A stretch of DNA of 10,954 bases from Coemansia sp. RSA 1804 (Eukaryota > Kickxellomycota > Kickxellomycetes > Kickxellales > Kickxellaceae). Position 1 is the stretch's first letter. Every line of letters begins with the position of its first letter. The notes under the pieces are model-generated. The model had not been told where the DNA came from. It made no database searches and saw only the letters and a list, made by a program, of their open reading frames with translations. The position numbers were made by a program, and so were the translations under genes. Positions 1 through 8,273 of the stretch are shown piece after piece. The stretch is from NCBI GenBank assembly GCA_027578815.1, contig JANBTH010000814.1:1-10954 (forward strand), given 5' to 3'.

Positions 1-554
1 ACAACAATGAGCAAAGAATAGACAATAACAAGAAGAAAAGTTTGACAAGCCAGACGAATTGAGCGAGAAAGAAAAGCAGATGGAGTTCAAGCTTGCTGTT
101 TCAATACTCTTAATGGAGAAAATTATCGCCAGCCTTTCCCACATGCTTTTAATTCGGCTTTATCCCCCGCTCACACGCACGTATAGAACATGACACTGTG
201 CATTTTGCAGCGATTAGTCAGTTAATCGAGTGTAGGGATTAGATTTTGCTATTAATTAATCTCTGACATTTGTGGATCAGTTTATTTATTTCTCTGCTTG
301 GGCTAAAAAAATTATGATAATCTGTCAAGAAAAAAAAACATTAGAAGATGGACCGAAATTATCGTCAAAGTCAACAGATCGTGCGCACTTTGATAAGGAA
401 GGATCGAGCCATTCAAACTGTTGACTTGCTACTTTGCTCTTATTTTTTTGTCTCTATCTGTTCCTTGATTATTTTTTTTTTTCGTTTTATACATTGCTAA
501 AAGTTTCGGCTAAAGGGTCCACTGTCGCTTCCTTTTTGCAGTCGGTATTCAAAG
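1..554. other. Left-edge spacer and 5' flank of the MEF1 gene
   Basis: No recognisable gene lies here. The first 187 bases contain a plus-strand open stretch (about 29-187, first ATG at 80) whose translation looks partly coding-like, but no good splice acceptor or family match supports it; it is treated as a separate finding. Bases 188-554 are AT-rich and include a T-run at 472-482. A pyrimidine-rich stretch ending in TTTTTGCAG at 533-541 looks like a 3' splice site, with CTAAA-type branch candidates about 30-45 nt before it, so the MEF1 5' UTR may carry an intron. No clear TATA box was seen. Confidence 0.5.
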
Positions 555-2840
555 ATGGCAGCACGTCTACTTTTCTCGCGACTTGGTGCAGGCGCCTACA
601 CTGCCAAAACAACCGCTTCTATGTTCAGCAGCGTAGAAGCAACAGCAGGGACATCCACACAGACATCACTGACTGCTGCGCTGCTAAGCAAGCGGTGGAG
701 CTCCACTGCGCAACACGTAGCTGATGAACCCGATGCCAATGATATCAGACGCCTAGACAAGCTGCGCAACATCGGTATATCTGCACACATAGACTCTGGC
801 AAGACCACGGTTACGGAGCGCATTCTGTACTACACGGGACGCATCAACGAGATCCACGAGGTACGCGGCAAGGACAATGTTGGCGCAACGATGGACTGGA
901 TGGATCTAGAGCGCGAAAAGGGCATCACGATCCAGTCGGCGGCCACGTATGCACAATGGGGCGAGACAAACCTCAATATCATTGATACGCCGGGTCACGT
1001 TGACTTTACAATTGAGGTCGAGCGTGCGCTCCGTGTGCTTGATGGCGCCGTACTGGTCCTTTGCTCCGTGAGCGGAGTGCAGAGCCAGACAATTACGGTG
1101 GATCGCCAGATGCGCCGGTACAATGTCCCGCGCATCTCGTTTATCAACAAGATGGACCGTGCTGGCGCCAACCCAAAACGCATTATTGAGCAGATCCGCG
1201 GCAAGCTCAAGATGCCTGCCGCTGCCTTGCAGGTTCCAATTGGTGCTGAAGACGAGTTCCAGGGTGTTATTGACGTTGTGACTAGAAAGGCTGTATACAA
1301 CCGCGGTGTTCGCGGCGGAGACGTTGTCTTTGAGGATATTCCAGAGCACCTTGTTGAGGCTGCTAACAACGCTCGCAATGAGCTGTTTGCTACGCTGGCC
1401 GATGTTGACGATGAGATGGGCGAGCTCTTTATTGAGGAGACCCAGCCCACAGATGACCAGCTGTACGCAGCCATCCGCAGAGCAACAATCGCACGCAAGT
1501 TCACGCCTGTGCTGATGGGATCGGCTATCAAGGATAAGGGAATCCAGTCTCTTCTGGATGCGGTTGTGCGCTATCTCCCGAAATCCACAGAAGTCAAGAA
1601 CACCATGCTCGACATTGACAACGACGAGGCTGTTGTTGACATTGTTCCGTACTCACACAAGCCATTTGTCGGCCTTGCGTTCAAGCTCGAAGAGGGAAAA
1701 TACGGGCAGCTGACGTACATCCGCGTGTACCAGGGCCGCCTTGAGAAGGGCCAGTTTGCACACCATGTAAAGTCGGGCAAGCGTGTCAAGATCTCGCGAC
1801 TTGTGCGCATGCACTCGAACTCGATGGAGGACGTTGACAGCATTGGCGCTGGTGAAATATGCGCATTGTTTGGAATTGACTGTGCGTCTGGCGACACATT
1901 TACTGATGGAACAATCAACAGCTCGATGAGCACCATGTTTGTTCCAGATCCAGTAATTTCGCTATCGCTAACGCCAAAGGACAAGAACTCGTCTAACTTT
2001 TCCAAGGCACTCAACCGGTTCCAGAGAGAAGATCCCACATTCCGCGTACACGTAGATTCAGAGAGCAAGCAGACGATCATCTCCGGAATGGGCGAGCTGC
2101 ATCTAGACATTTACGTCGAGCGCATGCGGCGCGAGTACAATGTTGATTGTGTCACTGGCAAGCCACAGGTTGCATTCCGCGAGACCTCAACGCGCCGCGC
2201 CGAGTTCAACTATACTCATAAGAAGCAGTCTGGAGGAGCTGGCCAGTTTGGCCGCGTTGCTGGCTACATCGAGCCGATTGATCCTGAGGAGCATGCCGAG
2301 CAGCCGTTTGAGTTTGTGAACAACGTTGTTGGTGGCAACATCCCAACGCAATACATGGCCGCCTGTGAGAAAGGATACATGGATGGGCTGAGAGAGGGCT
2401 TTATGGTTGGCCATCCGATTGTTGGCGTCCGCATGGTACTCAAGGACGGTGCAGCTCACTCTGTGGATTCAAGCGAGCTTGCATTCCGCACAGCAACCTA
2501 CCATGCTTTCCGCGAGGCCATGAAGGCAAGTGCTCCACGCATCCTTGAGCCAGTGATGACCGTCGAGATTTCTGTGCCAGTGGAGTTCCAGGGCAATGTG
2601 CTTGGATCGCTCAACAAGCGCAAGGGCATTATCATGGACACGGAGACCCAGGAAGACTACTGCGTCATCGTTGCGGAGGTTCCTCTGAACAACATGTTTG
2701 GATACTCGACTGAGCTGCGCTCGGCTACGCAGGGCAAGGGCGAGTTCTCGATGGAGTACAAGCGCCATTCGCCTGTGCTGCAGAATGTGCAGGAGGATCT
2801 AATCAAAGAGTACCAGAAGAAGCAGTCAGGGGAGAAATGA
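555..2840 (+). CDS. MEF1: Mitochondrial elongation factor G1 (EF-G1, Mef1/GFM1 family)
   Basis: This encodes a translational GTPase of 761 residues that catalyses ribosome translocation in the mitochondrial matrix. The length is close to human GFM1. Residues 1 to about 50 are rich in Arg, Ser, Thr and Ala with no acidic residues before the first Glu at 28, and end in KRWSST, consistent with a cleaved presequence. All G-domain motifs are visible: P-loop AHIDSGKTT (77-85; Ser rather than Ala before GKTT, as in mitochondrial EF-G1), switch I around EKGITIQSAAT (121-131), DTPGHVDFT (144-152), NKMD (198-201) and GSAIKDKG for G5. Domains II to V follow, including the domain IV and V stretches SGGAGQFGR and NNMFGYSTELRSATQGKGEF. 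The ATG at 555 lies in a good context (AAAG before, G after), and no intron interrupts the frame; the stop is TGA. The SET-type gene follows on the same strand after 516 nt. The family call is secure; the presequence cleavage site is inferred. Confidence 0.97.
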   Translation: MAARLLFSRLGAGAYTAKTTASMFSSVEATAGTSTQTSLTAALLSKRWSSTAQHVADEPDANDIRRLDKLRNIGISAHIDSGKTTVTERILYYTGRINEIHEVRGKDNVGATMDWMDLEREKGITIQSAATYAQWGETNLNIIDTPGHVDFTIEVERALRVLDGAVLVLCSVSGVQSQTITVDRQMRRYNVPRISFINKMDRAGANPKRIIEQIRGKLKMPAAALQVPIGAEDEFQGVIDVVTRKAVYNRGVRGGDVVFEDIPEHLVEAANNARNELFATLADVDDEMGELFIEETQPTDDQLYAAIRRATIARKFTPVLMGSAIKDKGIQSLLDAVVRYLPKSTEVKNTMLDIDNDEAVVDIVPYSHKPFVGLAFKLEEGKYGQLTYIRVYQGRLEKGQFAHHVKSGKRVKISRLVRMHSNSMEDVDSIGAGEICALFGIDCASGDTFTDGTINSSMSTMFVPDPVISLSLTPKDKNSSNFSKALNRFQREDPTFRVHVDSESKQTIISGMGELHLDIYVERMRREYNVDCVTGKPQVAFRETSTRRAEFNYTHKKQSGGAGQFGRVAGYIEPIDPEEHAEQPFEFVNNVVGGNIPTQYMAACEKGYMDGLREGFMVGHPIVGVRMVLKDGAAHSVDSSELAFRTATYHAFREAMKASAPRILEPVMTVEISVPVEFQGNVLGSLNKRKGIIMDTETQEDYCVIVAEVPLNNMFGYSTELRSATQGKGEFSMEYKRHSPVLQNVQEDLIKEYQKKQSGEK

Positions 2841-3356
2841 GCTGCTCAAAAAATTCATTAGCGCGCACAGCCAATGGCAATCGTGCTATTGTGTTCCAAA
2901 AAATTTATGACAATCACGGCCAAAATATAAAACTAAGAAATCATTAGATCAGATCTGTCGATTACCAGAATTTTTTTGGAACCAAAAAAAGAAATCTGTT
3001 GCAAGGTGAACGAAAGGAAGGGCAGCTTCATGTTCTGTTTTGTCGCTCGACCACCACGGTGTACGGCTTGTCTCCACTTTACCCGAACTGCTACTTTTTT
3101 GTTTGACTCTTCTTGCTTCAAATAAAGCTATATCCTTGTTCTTTACTATTCTATAGTATACATCATAGCGCAAACGGACAACAGAAATATTCTGCGACAG
3201 TACCGACAGTTGTGTCTGAAACCCGAAGAAGAGCATCCACATTCTTTGCCATTCGTTATAATACAGTGGACTGGACACCCGTGGCGTTTTTGGATTATTG
3301 GATCTATAAATAATTCAGCTAATAGCATTTGCTCAGTGGTCTTTCAACGTTCAAAA
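2841..3356. other. Spacer: MEF1 3' UTR and SET-gene promoter
   Basis: This is an AT-rich stretch with several A/T runs just after the MEF1 stop. An AATAAA lies at 3121-3126, and AT-rich signals around 2925 are more plausible positions for MEF1 polyadenylation. Open frames on both strands are short, lack family resemblance, and the longest minus-strand one has no ATG at its nominal 5' end (GTG at 3278). I see no gene here. Confidence 0.5.
3305..3310 (+). promoter_or_regulatory. TATA-like element upstream of the SET-type gene
   Basis: TATAAA in the context TCTATAAATAAT begins 52 nt before the ATG at 3357. The sequence is a perfect TATA core and sits upstream of an expressed-type gene. The short distance to the ATG would leave only a 20-25 nt leader, so it may instead lie inside the 5' UTR. 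Confidence 0.35.
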
Positions 3357-4817
3357 ATGGCAGCCGAGAACGGAGCACACGAGGGAATTGAAATCCCTCT
3401 GCAGGAGCTTAGCGACATTAACACTGAGATTAACGTGATAGTCGATCAGCTAGGTATGCGCTTTAGTAGTCAGAATTGCCAGTGTACAAAAAGTGTTTTC
3501 TATTAAACGCATATGCATTGCCTTTAAAGCGGTGGCTTAGATTAGCAATGATCTGCATATAGTCATATTGCAGCTATGTATGCGATATTGGTGCTAACTA
3601 TATCTGCTCTTACTTTTATCTTTTGCTGACATTGCAATAATTGGTGTTGTTGTTGTTGTAGTCGATGAGGAGGCTGCTCTGCATGCGAAATACGAACTGA
3701 AAAAGGCGGCTTTGTACAAGAAGCGCGAGGGTGTTATTGCCAAAATTCCAAAGTTTTGGCTAACATGTGTAAGTTTCATTGGGAATAACGGATTTTGCTG
3801 AATATTTCAAAGTTTGCAGACAATGTTTACTGGGCTTTTAAGAGATAGAAAAAGACTAACCGTGCATGTTTGCTTTTAATGTGTTTTTCATTTGTATATC
3901 AAACTGATCCATGAATTGTAGCTCGAGAAACACCCTATTATAAGTAAGTCGTCTGTGTGAACAGAGCTTGAACAGATCGAGCACTGGTTATTTTTTTCTG
4001 CACCAACCTTTTAAAATGATCTTCATTGTCACACGATCAGCGAATTCATATCTGCATGGCCAGATCTTTGGAGGTTGCAAAAATGGAACTGATCATCAGA
4101 TTTGTTTATGTAATCAAGATCTGTGAAGTTTGTGCTAACTTTTATTTAACTTGTTTGATATGTGCAATATGTAGCATCTCTTATTGAAATGGAGGACGCA
4201 GAGGTAAGACAGGCGGATTTTTATGTTGTTTTTTCTTGCATTCTTTTGTTTATGTCTGTCATTGTATTGATACAGTTCTAAATCCTGACCCTTTGGATTG
4301 AATTGATGTGTAGGCGATAGCATATCTGCAGAGGATTGCAATCGACCGCTCGACGGAGAACCCAATCAACTACAGAATTGTATTTGAGTTTTCTGAGAAC
4401 CCCTACTTTACAAACAAAGCGCTAGTAAAGGAGTTTGACTTTACCAAAAGAGACGAGGCAAAGGTAGTCAACCACAAGATTGATTGGAAGGAGGGCAAGG
4501 ACCTCACCGCTCCAGCAAAGAAGGAGCAGTACGATGAGGATAGCGACGCGTTTTCGGAGAACGAGGATGCCAGCTTTTTCTGCTGGTTTAACGACGGTAA
4601 CGGCTCAGAGCTTGCGGACCTGATTGCCAATGATCTGTTCCCCAATGCCGGCATGTACTTTACGGGCACCGAGAACTCTGACGACGAAGACGATACTCCT
4701 GTTTTCGACTTTGCTAACAGCGATAACGAAGATGACGTCAATGGCGATGCTGACAATGCAGAGTCGGAGGATGATGCAGAAGACGCCCCAGCCAGCAAGC
4801 GTGCGAAGCGCGCCTAA
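3357..4817 (+). CDS. SET: SET/NAP-family histone chaperone, five exons
   Basis: The gene is spliced: exons 3357-3453, 3662-3768, 3922-3943, 4175-4203 and 4314-4817 join to 759 nt, a 252-residue protein. All four introns are GT–AG and keep the frame. The product aligns collinearly with animal SET/TAF-I beta. A dimerisation helix (about 16-60) leads into AKIPKFW (59-65), followed by the HP-containing earmuff start (KHPIITSLIE, 71-80), ENPYFTNKALVKEF (113-126), DWKEGKDLT (142-150) and SFFCWF (172-177). A strongly acidic tail (about 204-243) follows, ending in a basic KRAKR (247-251) that may serve as a nuclear signal. Family members bind H3–H4 and other histones in the nucleus and assist nucleosome assembly. 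Relative to human SET the core is the same length across the exon 2-5 junctions, which supports the splice model strongly. The yeast counterpart is Vps75; the sequence looks closer to SET. The ATG at 3357 follows CAAAA and is the first in frame for the conserved helix. Confidence 0.92.
3454..3661 (+). other. Intron 1 of the SET-type gene
   Basis: A 208-nt phase-1 intron. The donor is GTATGC after CTAG, the branch candidate is TTGCTGACA near 3623-3631, and the acceptor is a (GTT)n tract ending TTGTAG. Splicing restores CTA GTC GAT (Leu-Val-Asp) and a helix that matches human SET. No snoRNA-like boxes stood out inside it. Confidence 0.88.
3769..3921 (+). other. Intron 2 of the SET-type gene
   Basis: A 153-nt phase-0 intron with a consensus GTAAGT donor directly after ACA TGT and an acceptor ATTGTAG. 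A CTGAT near 3904-3908 is the likely branch site. It separates the FWLTC residues from LEKHP. Confidence 0.85.
3944..4174 (+). other. Intron 3 of the SET-type gene
   Basis: A 231-nt phase-1 intron with a perfect GTAAGT donor, a GTGCTAAC branch site near 4132-4139 and an acceptor TATGTAG. It lies between the 22-nt exon 3 and the 29-nt exon 4, creating an ACA (Thr) codon across the junction. Confidence 0.85.
4204..4313 (+). other. Intron 4 of the SET-type gene
   Basis: A 110-nt phase-0 intron with a GTAAGA donor, a TCCTGACC branch site near 4283-4290 and an acceptor GTGTAG. It joins EDAE to AIAYLQRI, exactly as the SET family alignment requires. Confidence 0.88.
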
Positions 4818-5746
4818 TCATGGCGTGCTTTGCTTTTGAGAAGGCATTTGTCTTCTTTTCTATTATTGTTTTATTTCAACTGTTCAGCAGTGCTAGGTAA
4901 TAAGCATTCCCTTTACTCTTGAGTGTGTCTTGTTTATTTGTTTTCTTTTATCTATTCTGGCGCTAAAAAAATTGTGTCTACTGTTTACTGTGAAGATGAT
5001 GATGCCAAAATAAATTGGTTTTTGTATGGTCGGTATGCATTGGGCGGGCGTGAAGAACAAGCGCAGCCTGTTCCTCCACTAATGTGTGAAAGCTAAAAAC
5101 AACTATCAATAGATGTGTGCATTAACTTTCTAATAAATATGGTACATTTTAATACATTGCGGATAGAAGAGACTGGTTGGTGAAAGTACAGAATGCTTTT
5201 GTTCGAATGCTAAATGTGATTCTTCAAGGGAAGATGATATATGTGATGGTATGCTCTTTTGCCATTCGCATTGTAAACACCAAGCACTCTAGTATTTAAT
5301 ATGAGCATGTTTGTGCGCTTTCCATTTTTATTTTTGTGCACAAAATTACTTTATCTTGGTGACACATGCTTCACAATACGCATTTGTTGACAACTCAGGG
5401 CCTTGTGAGCCTTTGGCTGCTGAGAGAGAGTCATATGGCATATTCTGCTGCGGCAACCGCATTGGTTTTATCGTACCCTTATTACACTTTTACATGTGTG
5501 TACATTTGTTTGCAAATTTTGAAGCATTGAAGAATAAGGTGCCAAAACAGAACGTCTTCATTTGCTATATAAAGGAAATCATATTTGAAAAATCCAACAT
5601 TTCTCTATTTTCGTTTTCATTTTCACTTGTTGTGCTATTTTGCCAGGGCTATCTTGCTATTCTTTTAGATAATATATAGTTTGCTATTTACGTGGGCTAT
5701 TGCCAACACTCTATCTTTGAATCTCCAATAATAGAATATAACCACA
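4818..5746. other. Long spacer upstream of RPL10
   Basis: This 929-nt AT-rich region holds the SET-gene 3' UTR (AATAAA at 5009-5014 and 5132-5137 are candidate polyadenylation signals) and the RPL10 promoter and leader. A 122-codon open frame at 5311-5679 begins with TTG, has no early ATG, is Phe/Cys-rich and runs through the probable TATA element of RPL10, so it is not called as a gene. A pyrimidine-rich segment (about 5600-5645) could surround the transcription start. I see no tRNA or snoRNA that folds convincingly. Confidence 0.5.
5566..5574 (+). promoter_or_regulatory. Probable TATA box of RPL10
   Basis: TATATAAAG lies 173 nt upstream of the RPL10 ATG. It is followed by a pyrimidine-rich stretch (TTTCGTTTTCATTTTCACTT and flanks), typical of the start region of highly expressed ribosomal protein genes. 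This assignment rests on position and consensus only. Confidence 0.5.
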
Positions 5747-6394
5747 ATGGGTCGTCGTCCTGCTCGGTGCTATCGCTACTGCAAGAACAAGCCTTATCCC
5801 AAATCACGGTTCTGCCGTGGAGTGCCAGACCCAAAGATTAGGCTATTTGATGTAGGTCAGAAGAAAGCCAGTGTTGACGAGTTTCCGCTGTGTGTGCATC
5901 TTCTATCAGATGAGTACCAGCAAATATCCAGCGAGGCGCTTGAGGCTGCGCGCATCAACGCCAACAAGTACATGCTCAAGAACGCAGGAAAGGGGTCGTT
6001 CCATCTGCGTATCCGGGTGCATCCATTCCACGTTCTGCGTATCAACAAGATGCTTTCGTGTGCTGGTGCTGACCGTCTGCAGACAGGCATGCGGGGCGCT
6101 TATGGCAAGCCCTATGGCACTGTTGCTCGCGTCAACATTGGACAGGCTCTAATATCTATTCGCACCAAAGACAACAACAAGGCTGCTGTTATTGAGGCTC
6201 TACGCCGTTGCAAGTACAAGTTTCCTGGCCGCCAAAAGATTGTTGTTTCCAAGAATTGGGGCTTTACTAAGCTTAACCGCAAGGAGTATGTCGTGGCACG
6301 AGAGAACAAGCTGATTAAGCTGGATGGCTGCCATATAAAGTATATCAGTTGCCATGGTCCACTGGCTGCAAACCTCAAGAACCTGGCTCTGTAA
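5747..6394 (+). CDS. RPL10: Cytosolic 60S ribosomal protein uL16 (RPL10)
   Basis: A 215-residue protein (human 214, yeast 221) of the large cytosolic ribosomal subunit, located next to the peptidyl-transferase centre and joined late in 60S maturation. The whole family pattern is present: N-terminal MGRRPARCYRYCKNKPYPKS, then RIRVHPFHVLRINKMLS (88-104), and the flexible P-site loop beginning CAGADRLQTGMRGAYGKP (105-121). Arg98, the residue mutated in human leukaemia cases, is conserved. The frame is uninterrupted, so there is no coding intron. The ATG at 5747 follows ACCACA, a favourable context. The stop is TAA. The gene is convergent with the NKAP-family gene, 131 nt away. Confidence 0.98.
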   Translation: MGRRPARCYRYCKNKPYPKSRFCRGVPDPKIRLFDVGQKKASVDEFPLCVHLLSDEYQQISSEALEAARINANKYMLKNAGKGSFHLRIRVHPFHVLRINKMLSCAGADRLQTGMRGAYGKPYGTVARVNIGQALISIRTKDNNKAAVIEALRRCKYKFPGRQKIVVSKNWGFTKLNRKEYVVARENKLIKLDGCHIKYISCHGPLAANLKNLAL

Positions 6395-6525
6395 GAACTA
6401 GACCTTATTCATATCATGTAGTTGTAATCTTTTGCAATTGTCCGACTGCCTGATAATTATACCTTTGAATAGTTTAAATAAATAAACTGAAAAGAATAAT
6501 CTAGTACATAGGCATGTATATACGA
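6395..6525. terminator. Convergent 3' region of RPL10 and NKAP-family gene
   Basis: A 131-nt spacer between two stop codons facing each other. For RPL10 two overlapping AATAAA signals lie at 6477-6486, about 85 nt past its stop. No canonical AATAAA was seen for the minus-strand gene, whose 3' end probably overlaps this region or runs into RPL10. Confidence 0.5.
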
Positions 6526-7905
6526 CTATCTTTTCTGCCTTTCCTTCTTGGACAACATATCTTTAAACTCTGCAATAATCTGGGACTCTTTTTTAAGGCG
6601 GTCTTCATGGCTCTGCAGAAGCATCTGGCGTTTTTCCTCAGCACTAGCCACCTGGCTCTCCTTGCGCTGGCGAACAGCATCCATCCGACGGTGCCTGTTG
6701 CCGCTCATTACGTATCCAGATGTCTCCAGCCTTTCAATCATCTGCTGGTCAACCCCAATTTCACCTCTGCGTGGGATTCTCTCTCCGGCCTGCACATATG
6801 CGGCCATCGCAGAGCCCTCGCCGGGCAACAATGCACCACCAAAGCTGTTTTCAGCAAGCCGGGGAGCATAATCGCTAGCAGGCATTGGACCAACCTCGCC
6901 ATCAGAATGCTCGTCAGAATTGGTGGGATCCTCGTGGGTCCTGTGGCTGGTTTTCTTATTCGGAACATATCTCTTTTTATCATCTTCGTCCTTGTCCGAA
7001 TACGCATCACTGTGGTCGCTTGAAGATGCGCTTCTGTCTGAAGCAGCGCGTGCTCTATGCTTGTGCCGACGATGGCTCTTACTACTGGTATGCTTACTTT
7101 TCTTATCGCGTTTGCTCCGCTTGCGTCTTGAGCGTTCGTCACTATCCTTCTTTTTGCGAGACTTGCGAGAAGAACTAGAATGCTTTTTTGAGCGCTTTCG
7201 CCGTCGTGTCCGGCTATCGGAATCAGAATCGTCGGGATATGCGCTTTCAGACTGGTTGTCAGAGTCAGACAAGGATAAAGCATCGCTCAGTTCATCGTGG
7301 TCACTTGGGATGTCGTTGCCTCTGTTGGCAAACTCGTCTAGTCTGTTCTTCTGCTCGGCCAAAACACGAGCCTCCTCAGCAATGTCATCCTTGTCTTCGG
7401 ACTCTGACTGCGATGACGGCCATATCGAAAATCTTATAGCCTCCCTTTGAATGCGCCGCTTCTCAAGGTACTCCGGATCAGAAGGGCCTCCATGCTCGCG
7501 CTTTGGGGGTCCGAACCGCGAAGGCCGTCTTCTTTCAGGAAACTCGCGTCTCTGAAATTGTCTCTGACTGTCGCGGTCTCTGTGTCTGTATCTGTCTGGA
7601 GACTGTGAGCGATCTTCAGGATCTCTTGACGATGGTTGTCGCTGTTGGGGGCTGGCTGTGCGCTCACCACTGCGTCTTCTTCTGCTGCGTCCATACTCGT
7701 CCCTTTCCCTGTCCTTCTCGCTATACCTGTAGTCGCGTCTTTCTCTGTCACTACCTCTTTCTCTATCGATAAAGAAATCCTTGGAATACCGGTCCTGTTC
7801 TCTCCTATCCCCGCTGTATCTGTCAGCGTTGCGGTACCGTGATTGTGAATCCCGCTGACGCTCTGACGACCTAGAATGTCGGTATTTGCTGCTGGCTGAG
7901 GACAT
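6526..7905 (-). CDS. NKAP: NKAP-family nuclear protein (SynMuv-type C-terminal domain)
   Basis: A 459-residue protein. The C-terminal 108 residues (352-459) match the NKAP domain closely: ENSFGGALLPGEGSAM, RIPRRGEIG, SGYVMSGNRHRRMDAVRQRKE, ending in a charged coiled-coil-like helix. The N-terminal three quarters is low in complexity, with Arg-Ser, Arg-Asp/Glu and Lys-Ser runs, as in splicing-associated RS proteins. Within it sits a short ordered-looking motif, DPEYLEKRRIQREAIRFSIW, that I believe recurs in NKAP-type proteins. Animal NKAP acts in the nucleus in RNA splicing and transcriptional repression; a role in mRNA processing is the likely one here. The ATG at 7905 is chosen because the frame upstream of it has no other ATG (it opens at TTG 7962) and would encode a hydrophobic segment unsuited to a nuclear protein. 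The gene has no coding intron. It is divergent from the Mge1 gene. Confidence 0.93.
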   Translation of the reverse strand: MSSASSKYRHSRSSERQRDSQSRYRNADRYSGDRREQDRYSKDFFIDRERGSDRERRDYRYSEKDRERDEYGRSRRRRSGERTASPQQRQPSSRDPEDRSQSPDRYRHRDRDSQRQFQRREFPERRRPSRFGPPKREHGGPSDPEYLEKRRIQREAIRFSIWPSSQSESEDKDDIAEEARVLAEQKNRLDEFANRGNDIPSDHDELSDALSLSDSDNQSESAYPDDSDSDSRTRRRKRSKKHSSSSRKSRKKKDSDERSRRKRSKRDKKSKHTSSKSHRRHKHRARAASDRSASSSDHSDAYSDKDEDDKKRYVPNKKTSHRTHEDPTNSDEHSDGEVGPMPASDYAPRLAENSFGGALLPGEGSAMAAYVQAGERIPRRGEIGVDQQMIERLETSGYVMSGNRHRRMDAVRQRKESQVASAEEKRQMLLQSHEDRLKKESQIIAEFKDMLSKKERQKR

Positions 7906-8273
7906 GAGTAAGAAACTAAAACAGGCGAGGATGGCAAAGAGCACAAAAGCGAAAGAAGGCAAAGGCTTACAGAATGGATGCCCTGGTATAGAAAACTAGT
8001 GAAAAGACGAGCCATCTAAATCTGCATGCCCTATTCGGCTCTTGTTTTTATGGGGCAATATCAGCACTGACCAATACAAAGATCGCCCCACATGCACAAT
8101 TTTTTTATTTTTTCTTCACGGTAAGCAACCTCGTTTTCAAGAGATAAAAATTATCTTTGGCACTGAACGCCTTTTTCTGCATTTTTTCTCTCTTGACTTT
8201 TTAGTATTTATTCTTCTTCTTCGATAGAAATCAAATCATTCTTTTCTTTTATTCTCACTTATACACAGCACTC
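7906..8273. promoter_or_regulatory. Shared head-to-head promoter of NKAP-family and MGE1 genes
   Basis: 368 nt separate the two divergent start codons, so the region must hold both promoters and both 5' UTRs. No TATA box is obvious for either gene. Two possible leader introns can be drawn: on the plus strand 8121-8268 (GTAAGC to ACACAG, ending five bases before the MGE1 ATG), and on the minus strand 7970-7916 (GTAAGC to TTTTAG, 55 nt, ending ten bases before the NKAP ATG). The minus strand also has upstream ATGs at 8027 and 8015. These are consensus-based guesses. Confidence 0.55.

Noticed and set aside
1571..2110. Long minus-strand open frames inside MEF1
   Set aside because: They are antisense shadows of a well-conserved coding gene, created by its codon bias.
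2949..3278. A 109-codon minus-strand open frame between MEF1 and the SET gene
   Set aside because: Its nominal start is GTG, the composition is not protein-like, no family motif is visible, and it lies in MEF1 3' UTR and SET promoter sequence.
3944..4174. Possible C/D snoRNA in intron 3 of the SET gene (ATGATCT and CTGA)
   Set aside because: The C-box-like sequence departs from RUGAUGA at conserved positions and no terminal stem is evident.
5153..5220. tRNA-like signals (GGTTGGT resembling a D-arm, GTTCGAAT resembling a T-loop)
   Set aside because: The flanks of the T-loop-like sequence (TTTTG and GCTAA) do not pair and no acceptor or anticodon stem forms.
5311..5679. A 122-codon plus-strand open frame upstream of RPL10
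   Set aside because: It opens with TTG rather than ATG, has no early ATG, is a Phe/Cys-rich AT-driven translation, and crosses the probable RPL10 TATA element.
7906..7962. Hydrophobic N-terminal extension of the NKAP frame
   Set aside because: The extension begins at TTG and has no ATG; a signal-like segment does not fit a nuclear RS protein. The ATG at 7905 is the start.
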